Origin: Eucalyptus grandis
Taxonomy: Eukaryota > Streptophyta > Magnoliopsida > Myrtales > Myrtaceae
Reading direction: 5' to 3'
Assembly (NCBI RefSeq): GCF_016545825.1
Contig: NC_052617.1
Span: forward strand, 5,786,600 to 5,850,599
Length of the DNA: 64,000 nt
The position numbers and the translations under genes were made by a program. Shown piece after piece: positions 37,095 to 49,848 of the stretch. How positions within the stretch are numbered: position 1 is the first letter of the stretch; every line of letters starts with the position of its first letter. The notes beneath the pieces are model-generated. The model was given only the letters and a program-made list of their open reading frames with translations, was not told where the DNA came from and searched no databases.

Positions 37095-38345
37095 TTAAAG
37101 CAAAAATACAAAGTGTTCCAGAAGTCCTACAACTTGTCACGAAAGTGCATTTCGCTCCTAAAACTTGCAAAAGTGCATTTAAGTCTTAAAACTTGTCAAA
37201 TTGTTTCAAATGAGTCCTAAAATCGACGCCGTTAGCATTTTCCGTTAAAAATGCTGACGTGGCATTTTAAATAATTTTTATTTTCCACGTGGATTTTTTT
37301 AATGATTTTTTATTCATTTTTTAAAAAAATTAGATTTAAAAACTAAAAATCAAATTTATTCATTTTATATTATTTTCACAAAAATTTTTTAAAAAAAGTT
37401 AAAATATTTATTAAAGAAAAAAATTCAGCGGTTCCTTCTCCACCGCCGCCGCGCCGCCGCCGCCCATCGCCGGAGGGGGCCGGGCCACCTGGTCGCCGGC
37501 CCCGGGCGGGTGGGTGGCCGGCCTCAGGCTGGCGAGCGCGGCGACCGTCGCCCGCCGGGCGAGGCGAGGCCTCATTGGCCTCGCCCGGGCCGGCGAGGAT
37601 CGCCATTCCGGGGGCGAGCCTCGCCGGCCCCGAGCGAGGGCCGACGAGGCCTCGCCTGTGGGGCGACGGCCGCCCCCCGCGAGGGCCGGCGACGATTCGC
37701 CCGGGGGCGACGGCCGCCGGCCCCGCGAGGGCCAGCGGGCCCAGATCGGGCACCTCGCGGCCCCTCGCGGGGGGCGGCGCCGCCCCCGGGCGAGGCCTCG
37801 TCGGCCCTCGCCGGGGCCGGCAAGGCTCGCCCAGATCTCGGGCGATCCTCGCCGGCCCAGCGAGGGCCGACGAGGCCTCGCCTGTGGCGGGCGACGGCCG
37901 CCGGCGCTCGGGGCCGGCGAGGCCGGCCACCCCGCCTGTGGCCGGCGACCGTGGCCGGCCCCTCCGGCGATGGGCGGCGGCGGCGGCGGCGGGGGAGAGG
38001 AGCCCGCTGAATTTTTTTTTTTAACAATTTTAAAAATAATTTTTTTTTAACTTTCCTTTATAGTTTTTGTTGAAAATAAGATAAGAATAAATTTAAGTTT
38101 TTAGTTTTTAAATTTAATTTTTTAAAAAAAATGAATAAAAAATTATTTAAAAATCCACGTGGAAAATAAAAGATTATTTAAAATGCCACGTCAGCATTTT
38201 TAACGGAAAATGCTAACGGCGTCGATTTTAGGACTCATTTGAAACATTTGACAAGTTTTGTGACTTAAATGCACTTTTCGTAAATTTGTGACCAAATGAC
38301 TTTCGTGGGATTAAAACAGGACTTCCTAACACTTATCCCTTTTTT
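37095..38345. mobile_element. Long-inverted-repeat element with a GC-rich core
   Basis: The left arm (about 37095-37440) and the right arm (about 38040-38345) are inverted copies. Both contain cgacgccgttagcattttcc, the sequence gctgacgtggcattttaaat and tccacgtgg...a. Outside these the ends read agtgttccagaagtcct and, reversed, agtgttaggaagtcct. Between the arms is about 580 bases of extreme GC content made of degenerate repeats around gccggcgaggcctcg. Every frame of the core is open on both strands, which reflects a lack of AT-rich stops rather than coding. The arm length fits a Mutator-like or foldback element with captured sequence. No transposase is present. Confidence 0.75.
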
Positions 38346-38395
38346 TTTTAATGTTGAAAAGCAAATACGATGTTACAGGCATCCCGCGTGGAATC

Positions 38396-39000
38396 ATTAG
38401 GTTTACAGAGTACGAAAATTTATGGAATTCATATGAAGACAATGGCTCATTAGTTATGGACGGAGACCACTCAAGCCTTGACTCTTTAGTCTCTCCCCTT
38501 TGGCCTTGGCTACCTTTCACATGGATGCACACATTGTCTATCTACCATGGGCAAGAGCATGACTGATCTGAACTGATCTGAACTGATTGGTGACAATAAA
38601 TGCTAGGGTTTTGTGAAAATGGACACACCTTCTATATTCTTTAAACGGTTCGATGATAAAGGTCTCGAGGATAATTACCAAATAAGTAATAAACTTATTG
38701 TACATATTTCAGATTTACAGAGTACGAGAATTTATGAGATCCATATGAAGACAATGGCTCGTTATTCATGAACAGTGACCGCTCAAGCATTGACTCTTTT
38801 GTTTCTCCCCTTTGGTCCCAGCTACCTTTCACATTACGTCAACAAATTGTCTATCTACCATGGGCAAGAACATGAACAATCCAAAGTGATTAGCAGCAAT
38901 ATGCGATGGTTTTGTGAAAATGGACACACCTTTGATATTCTTTAAATGGTTTGATGATAAGGGTCTTGAGGGGTAATTACCAAATAAGTCATAAATATAT
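38396..39000 (+). repeat. Direct tandem duplication, unit ~311 bp
   Basis: Unit 1 starts at about 38400 (tttacagagtacgaaaattt) and unit 2 at about 38711 (tttacagagtacgagaattt). Both continue through catatgaagacaatggctc, tctcccctttgg, ctacctttcaca and tctatctaccatgggcaaga, and end with ttttgtgaaaatggacacac. Unit 1 has a 71-codon open frame that is not preserved in unit 2, so coding is unlikely. Confidence 0.8.
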
Positions 39001-39352
39001 TATATAAATGTCAATTTAGTTTTGAGTTTTTCAATTTTGCCAATGTAATATTGAACCTTTGTGTGAAAAATTTAATTTTGTCATTTTAGCTGATTTATCG
39101 TCTAAAAATGCTGATGTGATGTCCAATCATAGCTAACCATCCCACATGGTACATTAATGTAGTCACTAAACTCAAACCAATATCCTATGTAGACTGCAAG
39201 CGAAGTTTCCCGATGTTAATTTGTTAGAATGACTATACTAAAATTTCACATAAAGAATAAAGATCACATTAATAAAATTGAAAAATTAAGAACTGAATTA
39301 ACGTCTATATAATATAATAAGTGCATAGGATTGAATTGGTAACTTTTCCAGA
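38972..39352. mobile_element. MITE with AT-rich inverted ends
   Basis: The left end ggtaattaccaaataagtca...tttagttttgagtttttcaa is mirrored on the right by the reverse complement of ttgaaaaattaagaactgaa...attgaattggtaactttt. The element is about 380 bases with no coding frame. Confidence 0.55.
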
Positions 39353-39354
39353 TT

Positions 39355-42300
39355 CAAGCATCAGAAAATAGTAAGAAGTGTTTCATATCATCATGCAATA
39401 ATTAGAGCGAGCTTTTCTTATTTAATATTTGATGTTCGCCCAAAAAATCATTGTGTGCGTCCAAAGCATGTTGGCATAATTTGTCTCCACACCAGTCATT
39501 CAAATATCTTGGATTCACCTGCGCTGCTCCTTACTGTTGATCTTATGTCTTATCAAACTTTGTGATTGGATTCTTGCTTTCTTTTTATGCAATCAAGACT
39601 CCGACTTGCTTGATACATGCAATCAACTTCTTTTTGTTACGTGTTCGTCCATTTTTCTTATGCAATAACACTGATGAGGACGAGAAAAGAAGAACAAAGT
39701 GGGCAACACCTATATCTGATTGCAACTTCGTAGTTGTAGACGGAGAGGGCGGGTTGGCCTTGTCGTGGCTCGGTGAGGGCCGGGGAACCCTCATTAGATA
39801 CGGGCAAATTTGCCTCACGAAAGCTAGGGAAGCTTGCTTGCCTAGCTTAGGTGATGGTGAGGGTTGCAGCTGTATCAGGCCAATTATAGAGTTGCTAGGA
39901 GAAAAGTCAATCGCACGTGAATTAACAATAGCTAGATGATTTGAATGTACAAATCAAGAATGTGGGAACATTTTTTGCACAAAAAAGTCCAAGAATCAAT
40001 AGTTAACTATTTTCACAAGTGTTAGGGAAACAAATATTATGATCGGTCCGATATCATCTAGTCTAAATAGATATAATACAGGCCGAGCTGGCCACCTCCT
40101 CCCGCTTGGGAGGAGACCCTTCATTTCCCTGTACCACACCCATGTGTTTTAAGGAGGAAGGCGTCGCGAGGATCCAGGTGGGGTTACCCTGGAAAATCCC
40201 GTAAAGGGTTTCTCTTATGGCCGGGCCCCCCGTGCGGGTTCCTTTTTTATTGAGGGGGGAATTCCTCCCTCTATCCTGTTTTTTCAGAATGTCAAAGCCT
40301 TTTAAGGTTTTGCTTAGGACCAGGGATATTGGTTCATCGAATTATGAATTCTCTTAAAGGTACTATTTACAAATTATTTGCAATCTCATATAGTCATGAT
40401 TGCTCTGATCATTAGGTTATTGATTGTATACAGAAAATAAACTTTTGGTTAACGTGGCATGCAATAATATACTTTAGCGCCATGATTGATTTATAAAATC
40501 CAGGAACCAACTATAGGAGGGACATGATATGGGCATGGGAGGCCCCCCTCGCCGCAGCTCATGAGGTCATCCATCAAAACCTACAAGAATGGCATCAATA
40601 ATTGATCACACGTAGCTGTAATTCTCACCAGAAACCTACTATCTGCTTTGCTTTTTCTTCCGGAAAAGGTGCCTCTCCTCTTTTCATTTTTACAGGTGTT
40701 CTAAACACTTAATGCATGGGGAGCATCTTGTCTCCTTTTCTCTGAATCTTTCCATGTCTGCGGCCAAGAGAGAGAGAAATAATTGACTGGCTGTAGATTG
40801 TGGACATGGACGTGGTTTCGAAGATGAAAAAGCACGGGGCCAAAGCTGGTATCCGATTCCATGTCCCACTCTTTCATCCCCTTGCTAAGTCAAGTGGAGC
40901 CTTCGAACCCTCGGGATCTCTATCTCCTATGGGATATACACGATGGGAAATATGTTGAAGTTATCCCATATCAATTACACAGAAGGGACCAGTGGTCTAA
41001 ATCCAAAAGTTCCATTGGGGATATACAGATTGTTTCTGCTCCAACATATGCCAATGTATAAGGAGAAGATTGTTGAGATTATCCCATACCAATTATGAAA
41101 AAATTAGTAGTCAATTTATAAGTGTGAGAGAATACCTCATTTTTAGATATTTAGATGAACATAATCTCAAGTACATATTAGAGAAGATCATGAGAACCCA
41201 ATTTATCAATGAATCAGGTCATGAAGAATGTGAAAGAATTAAGCCACTCGAATTAAACAAAGACTTAAGGGGGATGGGAATCACTATCGATATGCCCATG
41301 GTTGAAACAAAGTCGGGATAGTATATTTCAATATTAAGAATCAATATATGACTTGTTTAAATTATCCGACGAATGTAACTATATCATGATCGATTATAGA
41401 TAAGTGCGTCGACCTGGATCGCTTCGTTTTAAGTTATCCACTTTCTGAGAAACAGCGGGGAAGTCGATCTTCCTAATTTGCATGATATGCCATTGTTTAT
41501 GTGGCTACCAAAAAGTAAGGATATACCTGTCCTTATCAAAGGAAACAGGACGCTGAATCTTCTTTGGATTTGGGTCGTGTCTCTTCTTCATGACAGACTA
41601 ATTCTTCCTTACTAAAAGAACTCGCATCTACCCTTAAATCTCACGACAATAATTTGTCGGACAAAGGGCATAAAATAAAGCAAAGAAGAATCGCTGGAAG
41701 GGGACGTGTTGGGCAGGCACGCAAAGGTCCGCAAAGGAACAAAATTGCAAAAGGATACATCGCCATCCGCAGAATAATATGGACTTGCACCGATCAAACC
41801 TGGAGTGGGAAGATGACCAGAGGAAAAAAGATGATCTTCTTTTCTTAGCAGCGAAGGAAAAGGGAGGAGGATGGAGTTAGGTGGACATGGTCGACGGACT
41901 CAAAGCAGTGAACCGAGAGCGAGGTGGTTGGCCGCGAAGAAGGGAAACGGAAAGGTCGGATGGCGTTGAAAGTTCAAGAATTCTGGGATTTCTCAGTTGG
42001 CAAATGCATCTTCAACTCGATTTGGGGCGACCCAAGTGACACGGTCAAGTTCGGAGATTCTAAAGAAGTTGAGCAAGTTTGGTGGCGTTTCTCTTCTGTT
42101 GTAAAGGTGTCTGAATTGAAATCCACGACCACGAAGGGGACCAAGAAAGAACTTGCGTGGACTCGATATGGCAATTATCTGAACTTGGGGGGTGAGAATT
42201 TCAAATACGGTGAACTTGACGTATTGGGTACGCGGGCCACGGGAAAGGGCCCGAGCCTGCAGAAGATTTTTGGGCTGGCCCAAACATATTGGGCCTCAGG

Positions 42301-42395
42301 GTTCTGAATCTGGGCCAAAGAAGTGTTCGATCCTTCACTGCATGTTGTCGAACTGCAATTACGCGCCGCAACAGCCCTTCTAGTAAAACCCCCCC
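39355..42395. other. Intergenic/repeat region, no gene supported
   Basis: A GC-richer transposon-like patch lies at 39735-39880. At 40080-40300 there is an unusual segment with runs such as ccgggccccccgtgcgggtt, unlike its surroundings. Two copies of a tgttga.(g/a)ttatcccata.caatta motif at 40953 and 41068 resemble the start of a plant LTR. A plus frame at 41942-42307 beginning MALKVQEFWDFSV (a longer reading starts at 41924) is open but unrecognised. None amounts to a supported gene. Confidence 0.4.
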
Positions 42396-42665
42396 CCAAT
42401 CCTGTCATGCGCTTTCTCCAAGTCCGAATCAATGTTAAAAGCCTTCAAAACCTTTAGCGAATAGTTCCCTTAACAATAATCACATTATCACTGAGTCCTC
42501 TGCCCCGGAAAATAAACCTGGTCTGACATGGCCCGAAGCAATCATCCGGAAAAGTTGTCGGATCTGTTGACTAGGATCTTCGTGACAACCTTTTTGGTGG
42601 TGTTACATAAACTAAAGGGCGAAACTAATTGATGGTCTCTGAGTTTTGAGTCTTAGGAATGAGCA
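42396..42665 (-). pseudogene. LINE (L1-type) reverse-transcriptase fragment
   Basis: The minus strand reads, across several frames, IPKTQNSETIN*FRPL, then CNTTKKVVTKILVNR, then FRGRGLSDNVIIVK, then NIDSDLEKAHDRI. These match in order the early reverse-transcriptase motifs of plant LINEs (LIPK...FRPISLCN..YKV.TKIL.NR...F.PGR...DN.......DLEKAYDR). Frame changes and stops separate them, and the catalytic YxDD region is absent. It is a dead, 5'/3'-truncated non-LTR retrotransposon. Confidence 0.75.
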
Positions 42666-42669
42666 CACA

Positions 42670-44090
42670 ATCCGTATGAGAATTCATTGCCCATAGTCAA
42701 GATTAGCCAATCTCCATTTCGAAGATTATTTTTCCAGATTTACAAGAGAAGAGGCAACTTTCCTACCTCTTTCTTTCTTCGAAAAATGTTACCCAAGGTG
42801 ACTCTTATTCCAATCTTCAAGGTCAGTGGTGAATCTATGTATGGCCTAAGCTTGCGCCACAGGAGCAGGAAACCCCTGGTGCCGCATCCCCATAGGCTCA
42901 AAACAGAAGGGCTGCTCAGGTTGAGAGCGTTTATAGAGACTAAGACTAAGAAAGGAGGAGGGGTGAGTGGTCAAAATGAAGGTGAGGAAGACGAAACAGA
43001 GAGGCTTCAGGCAACATGGTACGCCATTGGCGATTACACCAGGCTCTATCAATCTGTTCCTGAACAGGAGAGCTATGGTCATGAGGGTTAGTCCAGGCGA
43101 ACTCGTCGAATCCATCATTCCATGAGGGCATCAGTGGAACTCAGCATTATATCTGATTTTGAAGTAATAAAGCTAACTCTTAGTATTGATATGAAAAATC
43201 ATAAAATCGGTGAGTGATTTTAAATGGTCGAATTTAAGCTTTTCCCATCAAATCCCTCTAGTTTTATGTTCCATCAGAGGTCGCGGTTGTAGGTTTTCGA
43301 TTCTATTGTTGGTCTACGCAGTGAAGCTTAGTATTTTTTTTTCTTTAACTCTTGGTACTAATCTTGAAAATACTATCTTTAATAACCTATAGTTCTCGGA
43401 TATATATACCAAGTTAGTGAGGAGTCTCTCAGAAAAGATACTATTTTATTATTTTGATTGTACAAGGAATTGTGTTTCTTTGCTGCACGTCCATCCATAG
43501 TGTCAATGCTAAACAACTTTTTCTTGACTCGAGGGGAAACCAGCGGGAAGAATGGATATTGTTGACCTCTCAATTTGGTGCGGAATTTCCAACTTAGAAA
43601 CTAGAGGTCACTCGTTCAAATCTCATTAATCACATGTAAAATATTCGATATTAGGGCGGAACTTAATCAAGTCATGAGACTTATAAAGTGTTTCATGAGC
43701 CTTCAAGTAATCAGCCTCTATAATTATGTCTCCTAATTATAGAAAAGCGAAAGAAAACGAGACAAACTGTTCTCCGGAGGATGACAAAAGCCTGGTCTTA
43801 CGCCTACATTCTTGCAGTGGACTAAAATCTGTCGCCAGAAGGACGACTAGTTGGAGCCATCATCTTTACACAACTTCTTTGACGAAATCCGCGATTAGGT
43901 CCCGTGTACATCCATATCTTGATCACCGAACAGCAAGGCGACAACAGAAATCTGATAAGCGTGCCCGTCCTCGTTGACGATGCGGAATCGTGCTGCGGGA
44001 ACTTTTTACAGTCAGGAACACAAAGATCAAAGAAGAACGATACGGCAGTTCTTTCTTTCCCGCAATGGGGTCCGCGGCTTTTCGTGACTT
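42670..44090. other. Intergenic sequence, no gene supported
   Basis: Sequence next to the LINE relic may include more of the same element, but I could not recognise further motifs. Open frames of 90-134 codons at 42687-43118 occur on both strands and overlap, which argues against a real gene. Confidence 0.35.
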
Positions 44091-44094
44091 TGAC

Positions 44095-45115
44095 TAACCC
44101 GCACCAGATGAGGCAGGCCCAGGCCGGGCGAATCCTTGTGGGATTTCAGGCGGCGCGTGATTTCCAAAAAACGAGTGCATGCTGCAATGTGAATTCGAGC
44201 CGAACCCATGGATTGTGCCGTCGTCATTCACATGAGGCACGTCATGTCAAAAGTACGAGGTAATTCCATGTAACTCCGTCGCGCAATTTGCATCATGGTA
44301 TTCACTTGCAATTATAGAGGATCGGAATCAGATTGGATCAGCCGACCGACAATGGGGCACCTAAATCAAGTGGAACGACCATTGTTGAGTATTCAAAATT
44401 TCAAGCAGCGAATGGTGTTCGAAAAACGAGCGCATGCTGCAATGTGAATTCTAGTCGAACTCAAGCATTGTGCCGTCATTCACTCGAGCCGCATCATGTC
44501 AAAAGCACGAGGTAAACCCATGCAACTCTGTCACGCAATTTACATCATAGTATTTACTTGCAATTATAGAGCATCAGATTCAAATTGGATCAACCGATCG
44601 ATGATGGGGCATATAAATCAAGTGGAATGACCAATGCTGAGTATTCGGGATTTTAGGTGGCACGCAATTTCCAAAAAGCGAGCACACGCTGCAATGTGAA
44701 TTCTAGTTGAACCCAAGTATTGTGCCTTCATTCGCTCGAGCCACGTCATGTCAAAAACGCAAGGCAAACCCATGCTACTCCATCACGCAATTGGCATCAT
44801 ATACGGACTTGATCAGCCGACCGATGATCTTGTAGAATGACCAATGTTGAGTATTCAGGATTTTAGACGGCGCACGGTTTCCGAAAAGCGAGCGCGTGTT
44901 GTAACATAAATTCTATTTGAACCCAAGTACTGTGCCATCATTTGCTTGAGCCACATCATGTGAAAAGCACAAGGTAAACCCATGCAACTCCATTGCACAA
45001 TTTGCATCATAATATTCACTTGCAATTATAAAGTGTTAGATTTGGACCGGATTAGCCGACCGAGATGGGGCACCTAAATCGGGTGGAACGACCAATGTTG
45101 AGTATTCGAGATTGG
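44095..45115 (+). repeat. Tandem array, ~250-bp unit, four copies
   Basis: The landmark gctgcaatgtgaattc starts at 44181, 44436 and 44688, and a decayed form is at about 44897, giving steps of 255, 252 and 209. Each unit also holds cacgtcatgtcaaaa, aacccatgcaactc, cacttgcaattata, atcagccgaccga and ggaacgaccaatgttgagta. The shorter third step reflects a deletion of about 45 bases. Divergence increases towards the right. The composition is satellite-like and no gene is encoded. Confidence 0.85.
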
Positions 45116-45119
45116 TCTG

Positions 45120-48100
45120 GCACAAAATAAAAACTTCTGGAGATTGCATCCCTTCCCCTTTTTTTCAAATTTGGGTCATTTTATGTTACTTCCTATCTAG
45201 ATCTATTAGTTTTTCGTTATTTGTAGTGATTTTTTACTTGGGGCTTGGAAAATCTCTATTCCTTACATACTTGTTCCTAAACTAGTTGAAATAAATAAAG
45301 TAAGCAGAGTCTTTGGAACAACAATCGGTATTTTATTATTACATAAGCTAAAACTTAGTCGTTTTTGTTTATTTCCATCACAACATGATGGACTCTACCT
45401 AGGCTAAGAACGGACCAATTACTAAACCTTGGATGGAAATTTCTTTTATCCATTTCTCTCGGCAATTTGTTATTAACAACTTTCCAACTCCTTTCATTGT
45501 AAAGGAAAGAAAAATGACTGATGCGCTAGATTTACAACTTTTCTCAAATATCAAACAAGAGAAAGATAACAAATATAAAATTATTCATAAATCTTTACTA
45601 TATGTTTCCTATTACGGTCAACAAACAGTAAGAGCCACAAGATACATTGGTCAAAGGTTTATGATTATCTTATCCAACACAAATCGTTTTCGATATCCTT
45701 ATTGATTTATGTGATGAGACTAACTAACCACGCGTTTGCTGAAGTCCTCAACTGGCAATAGAAACATGAAGAAATACCAAAACTTAGAAATGACAAAACC
45801 AACGAAGTGCAAACGCGATATTGGCTGCATTTGGTCCAGTTTTGAAAATGGCATTTGGGAATATGCAAATATCTTTGGTCTAAAGGGTTTTGAGAAATGC
45901 AAATGACGTTTGGTAAAAATTATTTGCAAAACTATTTTGGCATAAAGAGTGTGTTTGGCAAATCTTTTTTTATAAAGGGTTTTTGGTCTCATTTTTCTTT
46001 TTTATTAAAAAATATTAAACCATTTGTCGACTCTAGTGAAGGTAAAGATAGTTTCGGAACAATAAAAGGTAAAATCGAAATATTAAAAAATTTATGATAG
46101 TAGTTTAAAAAAATAAAATAGTTTCAATATTTGGTCAAATACTAAAAGCCCAAAACTAGTTGCTATTAATATTCGCCTTAAACTAATTTCTATTAATATT
46201 TAGTTTTCAACTTTTCCAAGGTCAACATTTGACAGAAGGTCCCTTATATATATTTGTTAAATAACCCATCATTTCTCCAAGAGACTCCAAAAGCCCTTTT
46301 AAGAAAGCTGAACTAAACACACCTGTCTCCATGATACTTGAATACCCAAAAGGTGGATAAACAAAAAAAAAAAAAAAACATGAATTAAGTATTATATTAT
46401 TAACAAGAACAGCCTAGAGATAGATGGGCTCTCGGCGACCGCCTGGATGCCCCGCCCTAAAACCCCGCCTACAAGCAAGGCGCTGCTCCGAACAGTATAC
46501 CAGGCGAACGGATCGAGTCGATAAGGCCCATCGGATAGACGAAAGGATGGATGCACAGCGTCGATGATGATACACACCCACCAATTATCCGAGAAAATCC
46601 CGAAAGAAAAAGGAGGAAAAAAAGGAGAAAAGTTAAAGAAGGAGTCCCCGTCTTCTTTTATCTCCCTTCTGTTCTGAGCTGTCTCTGACTCCCTCGCCTT
46701 CCGCATGCAGCTGTAGAGGACCAACGGGACGATCGTCCCAGGACACCGTCTCCCCCGCTCTCGTTTCTTTCTTGAGGTACGTGAGATCCTCGTCAGCTGT
46801 TCTTCATCTTGATTTTCTTTGGAGCGGATGAAATCGTCGTGTGATTGTCGAGGCGCGATGGATTACTTCTCGTTTCATGTTCCCCTTCTCGTCGTTTCGG
46901 CAAGGAAATGCGTTCTTGTGTTTTCTTTTCACGCTGGTCTTGATTGATGGCTGTTTTTATTTCGTCTCGGCCACGAGAGCGTTGGCTCGTTGCCTGCATT
47001 TCTTTAGGGTTGAGTGCTTGAGTTTCCCTTTATGGTTGGGAAGAGTTTCTTTGCTTTTCTGCTGGTAGCTGCGATTGAGAAGCCTGCTCGTTTAAAAAGG
47101 CCATCCTAGGGACGATTGAGTAATGTAGAGATTTGTGATACCTTATTAGCGTTGAAATCTGGATTGGAAAGCACGGCTTGCACACGAAACCAAAAAGAGG
47201 AAATATAATTGAGGAAGAACGATTGAGACGGAGAGGTTTAGAGGAACATATGCTCGAGCTTGTCGTAGAACAATGTCAAAACCCTGTTCTTGCTTCTTCT
47301 GGAAGCCGACTTTGCATCGCGGATGATGGGGTCTTAGTGAATACGTTTCAGACGAATTTGCAGGAGCCGTATGAACTTTCTTTGGATTTTTGTATGTTAC
47401 TTGCAATTGATATTTTGAGCTTTGAGCATTCTCTAGGATCGCTGAGTTGGCGGAGTCGTGATCATGCCTGTCATAACCTCGAAATTGTATTGTGTCGGGT
47501 TAGGTTTAATCATAACATGACATGGTTATTAATTATGTCAAGTTTTATAACTCACATACAATTCATTCAAAACATGGAAAATAAAAAATTCTTACGTGCC
47601 ATTTGGTATCAATTTTTTATTATTATTTATAAACTAAACTTTAATAACCTTGTTTTTAATCTATTTAAACATTTATTTGGCATCATTTTCACTAAATGGT
47701 AATTGTCGTGTCTACCATGCTAGTTGGACATTTTCGTTCATCTACAAGTTAAAATCTAACAAAAGCAACACATTTTCTTGGTGACGTTAAAAATTTGCTG
47801 TGATTCTAAAATAAAGACAATATGACTACTATCTATTATATGAAAGTAAATTTTAATTATCAAAAGATAAACGAAAGTATCAAAGGCACTAATAGGTATT
47901 GTCAATTTCAAGTTGAAAATGTGGGTTTTAGATAAAATAATCTTTTGAGCCAAATCCCTCAATATAAAAATAGGTATCATAAGAACCACTATTCTGAATA
48001 TGAAAAATAAAAGTCTTCTACTTTCAAAATAGTAGATTTTTTTTTTTTTTTTGAAATAACTTAGTTTATCTGGAATTATCCAGACATTGTTTTCATACAT

Positions 48101-49740
48101 ACAAAGGTATCTTTCAAAAATAATTTAAAAAATGGTTTTCATAATGGTAACCCAATGGCCTCTCCAAACTTGTCTTTTAAACTTCTATTGACGTTTTTAA
48201 ATGTATCTAAACCTGTCATATCGACAATTGTAATATATTAATCTTTTTTCAATTAAGCGTATCTAAAGTTTCACAAACATATTGTAACGGTCAACCCACA
48301 AACTATACTTTTGTTATGCATGTGGCACAGGAATATGATTAAGTTCAATTCTGACCCACCAAAAACATAGTAAATACAAATAAAACAATCCATGCATAAA
48401 TTTTGAAATCCTAACAAACTCTTGAAGAGATTATAGTTCAAACTAGGAAATGAGATGACAAACTCTAAGCTTCATTTAGAAGATTGATTTTTTAAATCGA
48501 TGCACAAACTTAATGTGAGAAGAGTAATTAAAGAAGAAAATATTTTATAATTCTTATGCTCGATGCAGCAGCATGTATAATCAAACATTTTAAAAATCAA
48601 ACTCTATTTGCTAAACAAATTTAATTATCTCAACAATATGAGAAAATAGATTAATGCAGCCATTATCATTTAAGATAATTAGTCAAATTAGGGAGAGAAA
48701 TATAGGGGAAGCCAGGCTTTGGCTGACACTCCCCCTTGTACGCGTGTTCGGTCATGTTATCCGCCCAAGGCATCAGCTTTTCAAACTGCCACACAATAGT
48801 TAAATTTTATCTCATATTTTTTTCTTAATTTTCTTTGGGCTTGTAGATTTACCCTCTCTCTTTTTATACCTCTCTTTTTTCAACTTTTTTGGGATGGAAA
48901 TCTTACTTAATTTTTTGGCCAAAAAAATTGAAAATGAAAAAAAAAAAATCCACCTCCATAACCCTAATAGCCTTGACCTTGCCAATGAACACACCACATC
49001 CTAATCTAAGTCAATCAATATCCTTGCTTCCTATAGGGAAATATTCATCATTATCATCATAATTATCTGAATTAGCAAATTAGCAACGTGCGTGATTCCT
49101 GAATTTCAACGGCTCGAAATATCATCAATTGCACTACTTGAATCCTACTAGATAAGGAGCATCCAGACTGTGTAACCATTACAGGCCATATGACGTCAAC
49201 TTTCCTTAACTTGCTTTGTGAATGCTTATCCAAGTCAATTAATATTCCTCCTGTATATGGAAAAATCGCCATTTCATTTGAATTTGCAAGAAAAATAAAT
49301 ACTGACCCAGAATTATGAGCTGGGAGGGCCTGTATTTGTCAGGAGCTTGTAATGGAAAGTGGCTCTCCCTCTAAATAGAAATTCCCATGTGAAAAACGAA
49401 GATTATCCGATTTTAACAACACAAAAATATTATCTGGATCCTACGTTGACATCCCTACTAAATACAAAATATATATCCACCGACATGATCATTATAGGGA
49501 AAATGATTGTAAATCTCATGGTATTTGAACTTGGCTTTCCAAGGGCCACATACATAACATCATTTTCCATTTCTGCAGGTATTTTCCCCCGTTTCCTATT
49601 TTCCAGAAGCCCCAAGTCCAAATTACCGGAGTAAATATTCCACGTCAGCACGTCTTAGCTGTCTCCTCCGCTCCTCCTTTTTCTCTCCCCCCATACCTGA
49701 CTCTCGAGATCTCTCTCTCTCTCTCTCTCTGGCGGAAATC
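45120..49740. other. Repeat-rich intergenic region with an orphan promoter-like segment
   Basis: At 45830-46330 is decayed sequence related to the ends of the PIF/Harbinger element at 62 kb (tttggtaaaaatta, gtgtgtttggcaaa). At 46560-46777 a pyrimidine-rich leader ends in a donor-like cttgag|gtacgtgag, as in a 5'UTR exon. No coding exon follows before AT-rich repeat sequence begins near 47500. The rest is AT-rich and featureless. Confidence 0.4.
49713..49732 (+). repeat. (CT)n tract upstream of the FAF gene
   Basis: About ten CT units lie roughly 120 bases before the ATG, in the position expected for a leader or core-promoter pyrimidine tract. Confidence 0.7.
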
Positions 49741-49848
49741 CGATTAATTTACGGAACTGCCACTGCGGCCACGCGATCCTCTCCATGCACTTGTCCCAGA
49801 TACTAACCCGAGGGCGACCCCCGAACGAAGCGTCATCATCTCGTATAA

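Noticed and set aside
37376..38050. Long overlapping open frames (149-184 codons) in five or six frames
   Set aside because: They are open on both strands because the core is extremely GC-rich and lacks AT-rich stop codons. The composition is Ala/Arg/Gly/Pro only, with no domain. It is transposon core sequence.
42687..43131. Plus 134-codon and minus 90-codon frames near the LINE relic
   Set aside because: Overlapping opposite-strand frames with no domain. Probably part of the decayed retrotransposon or its flank.
47178..47702. 174-codon plus-strand frame
   Set aside because: The second half runs into AT-rich repeat sequence and the first half shows no known domain. There is no good leader or splice evidence linking it to the 46.7 kb donor.
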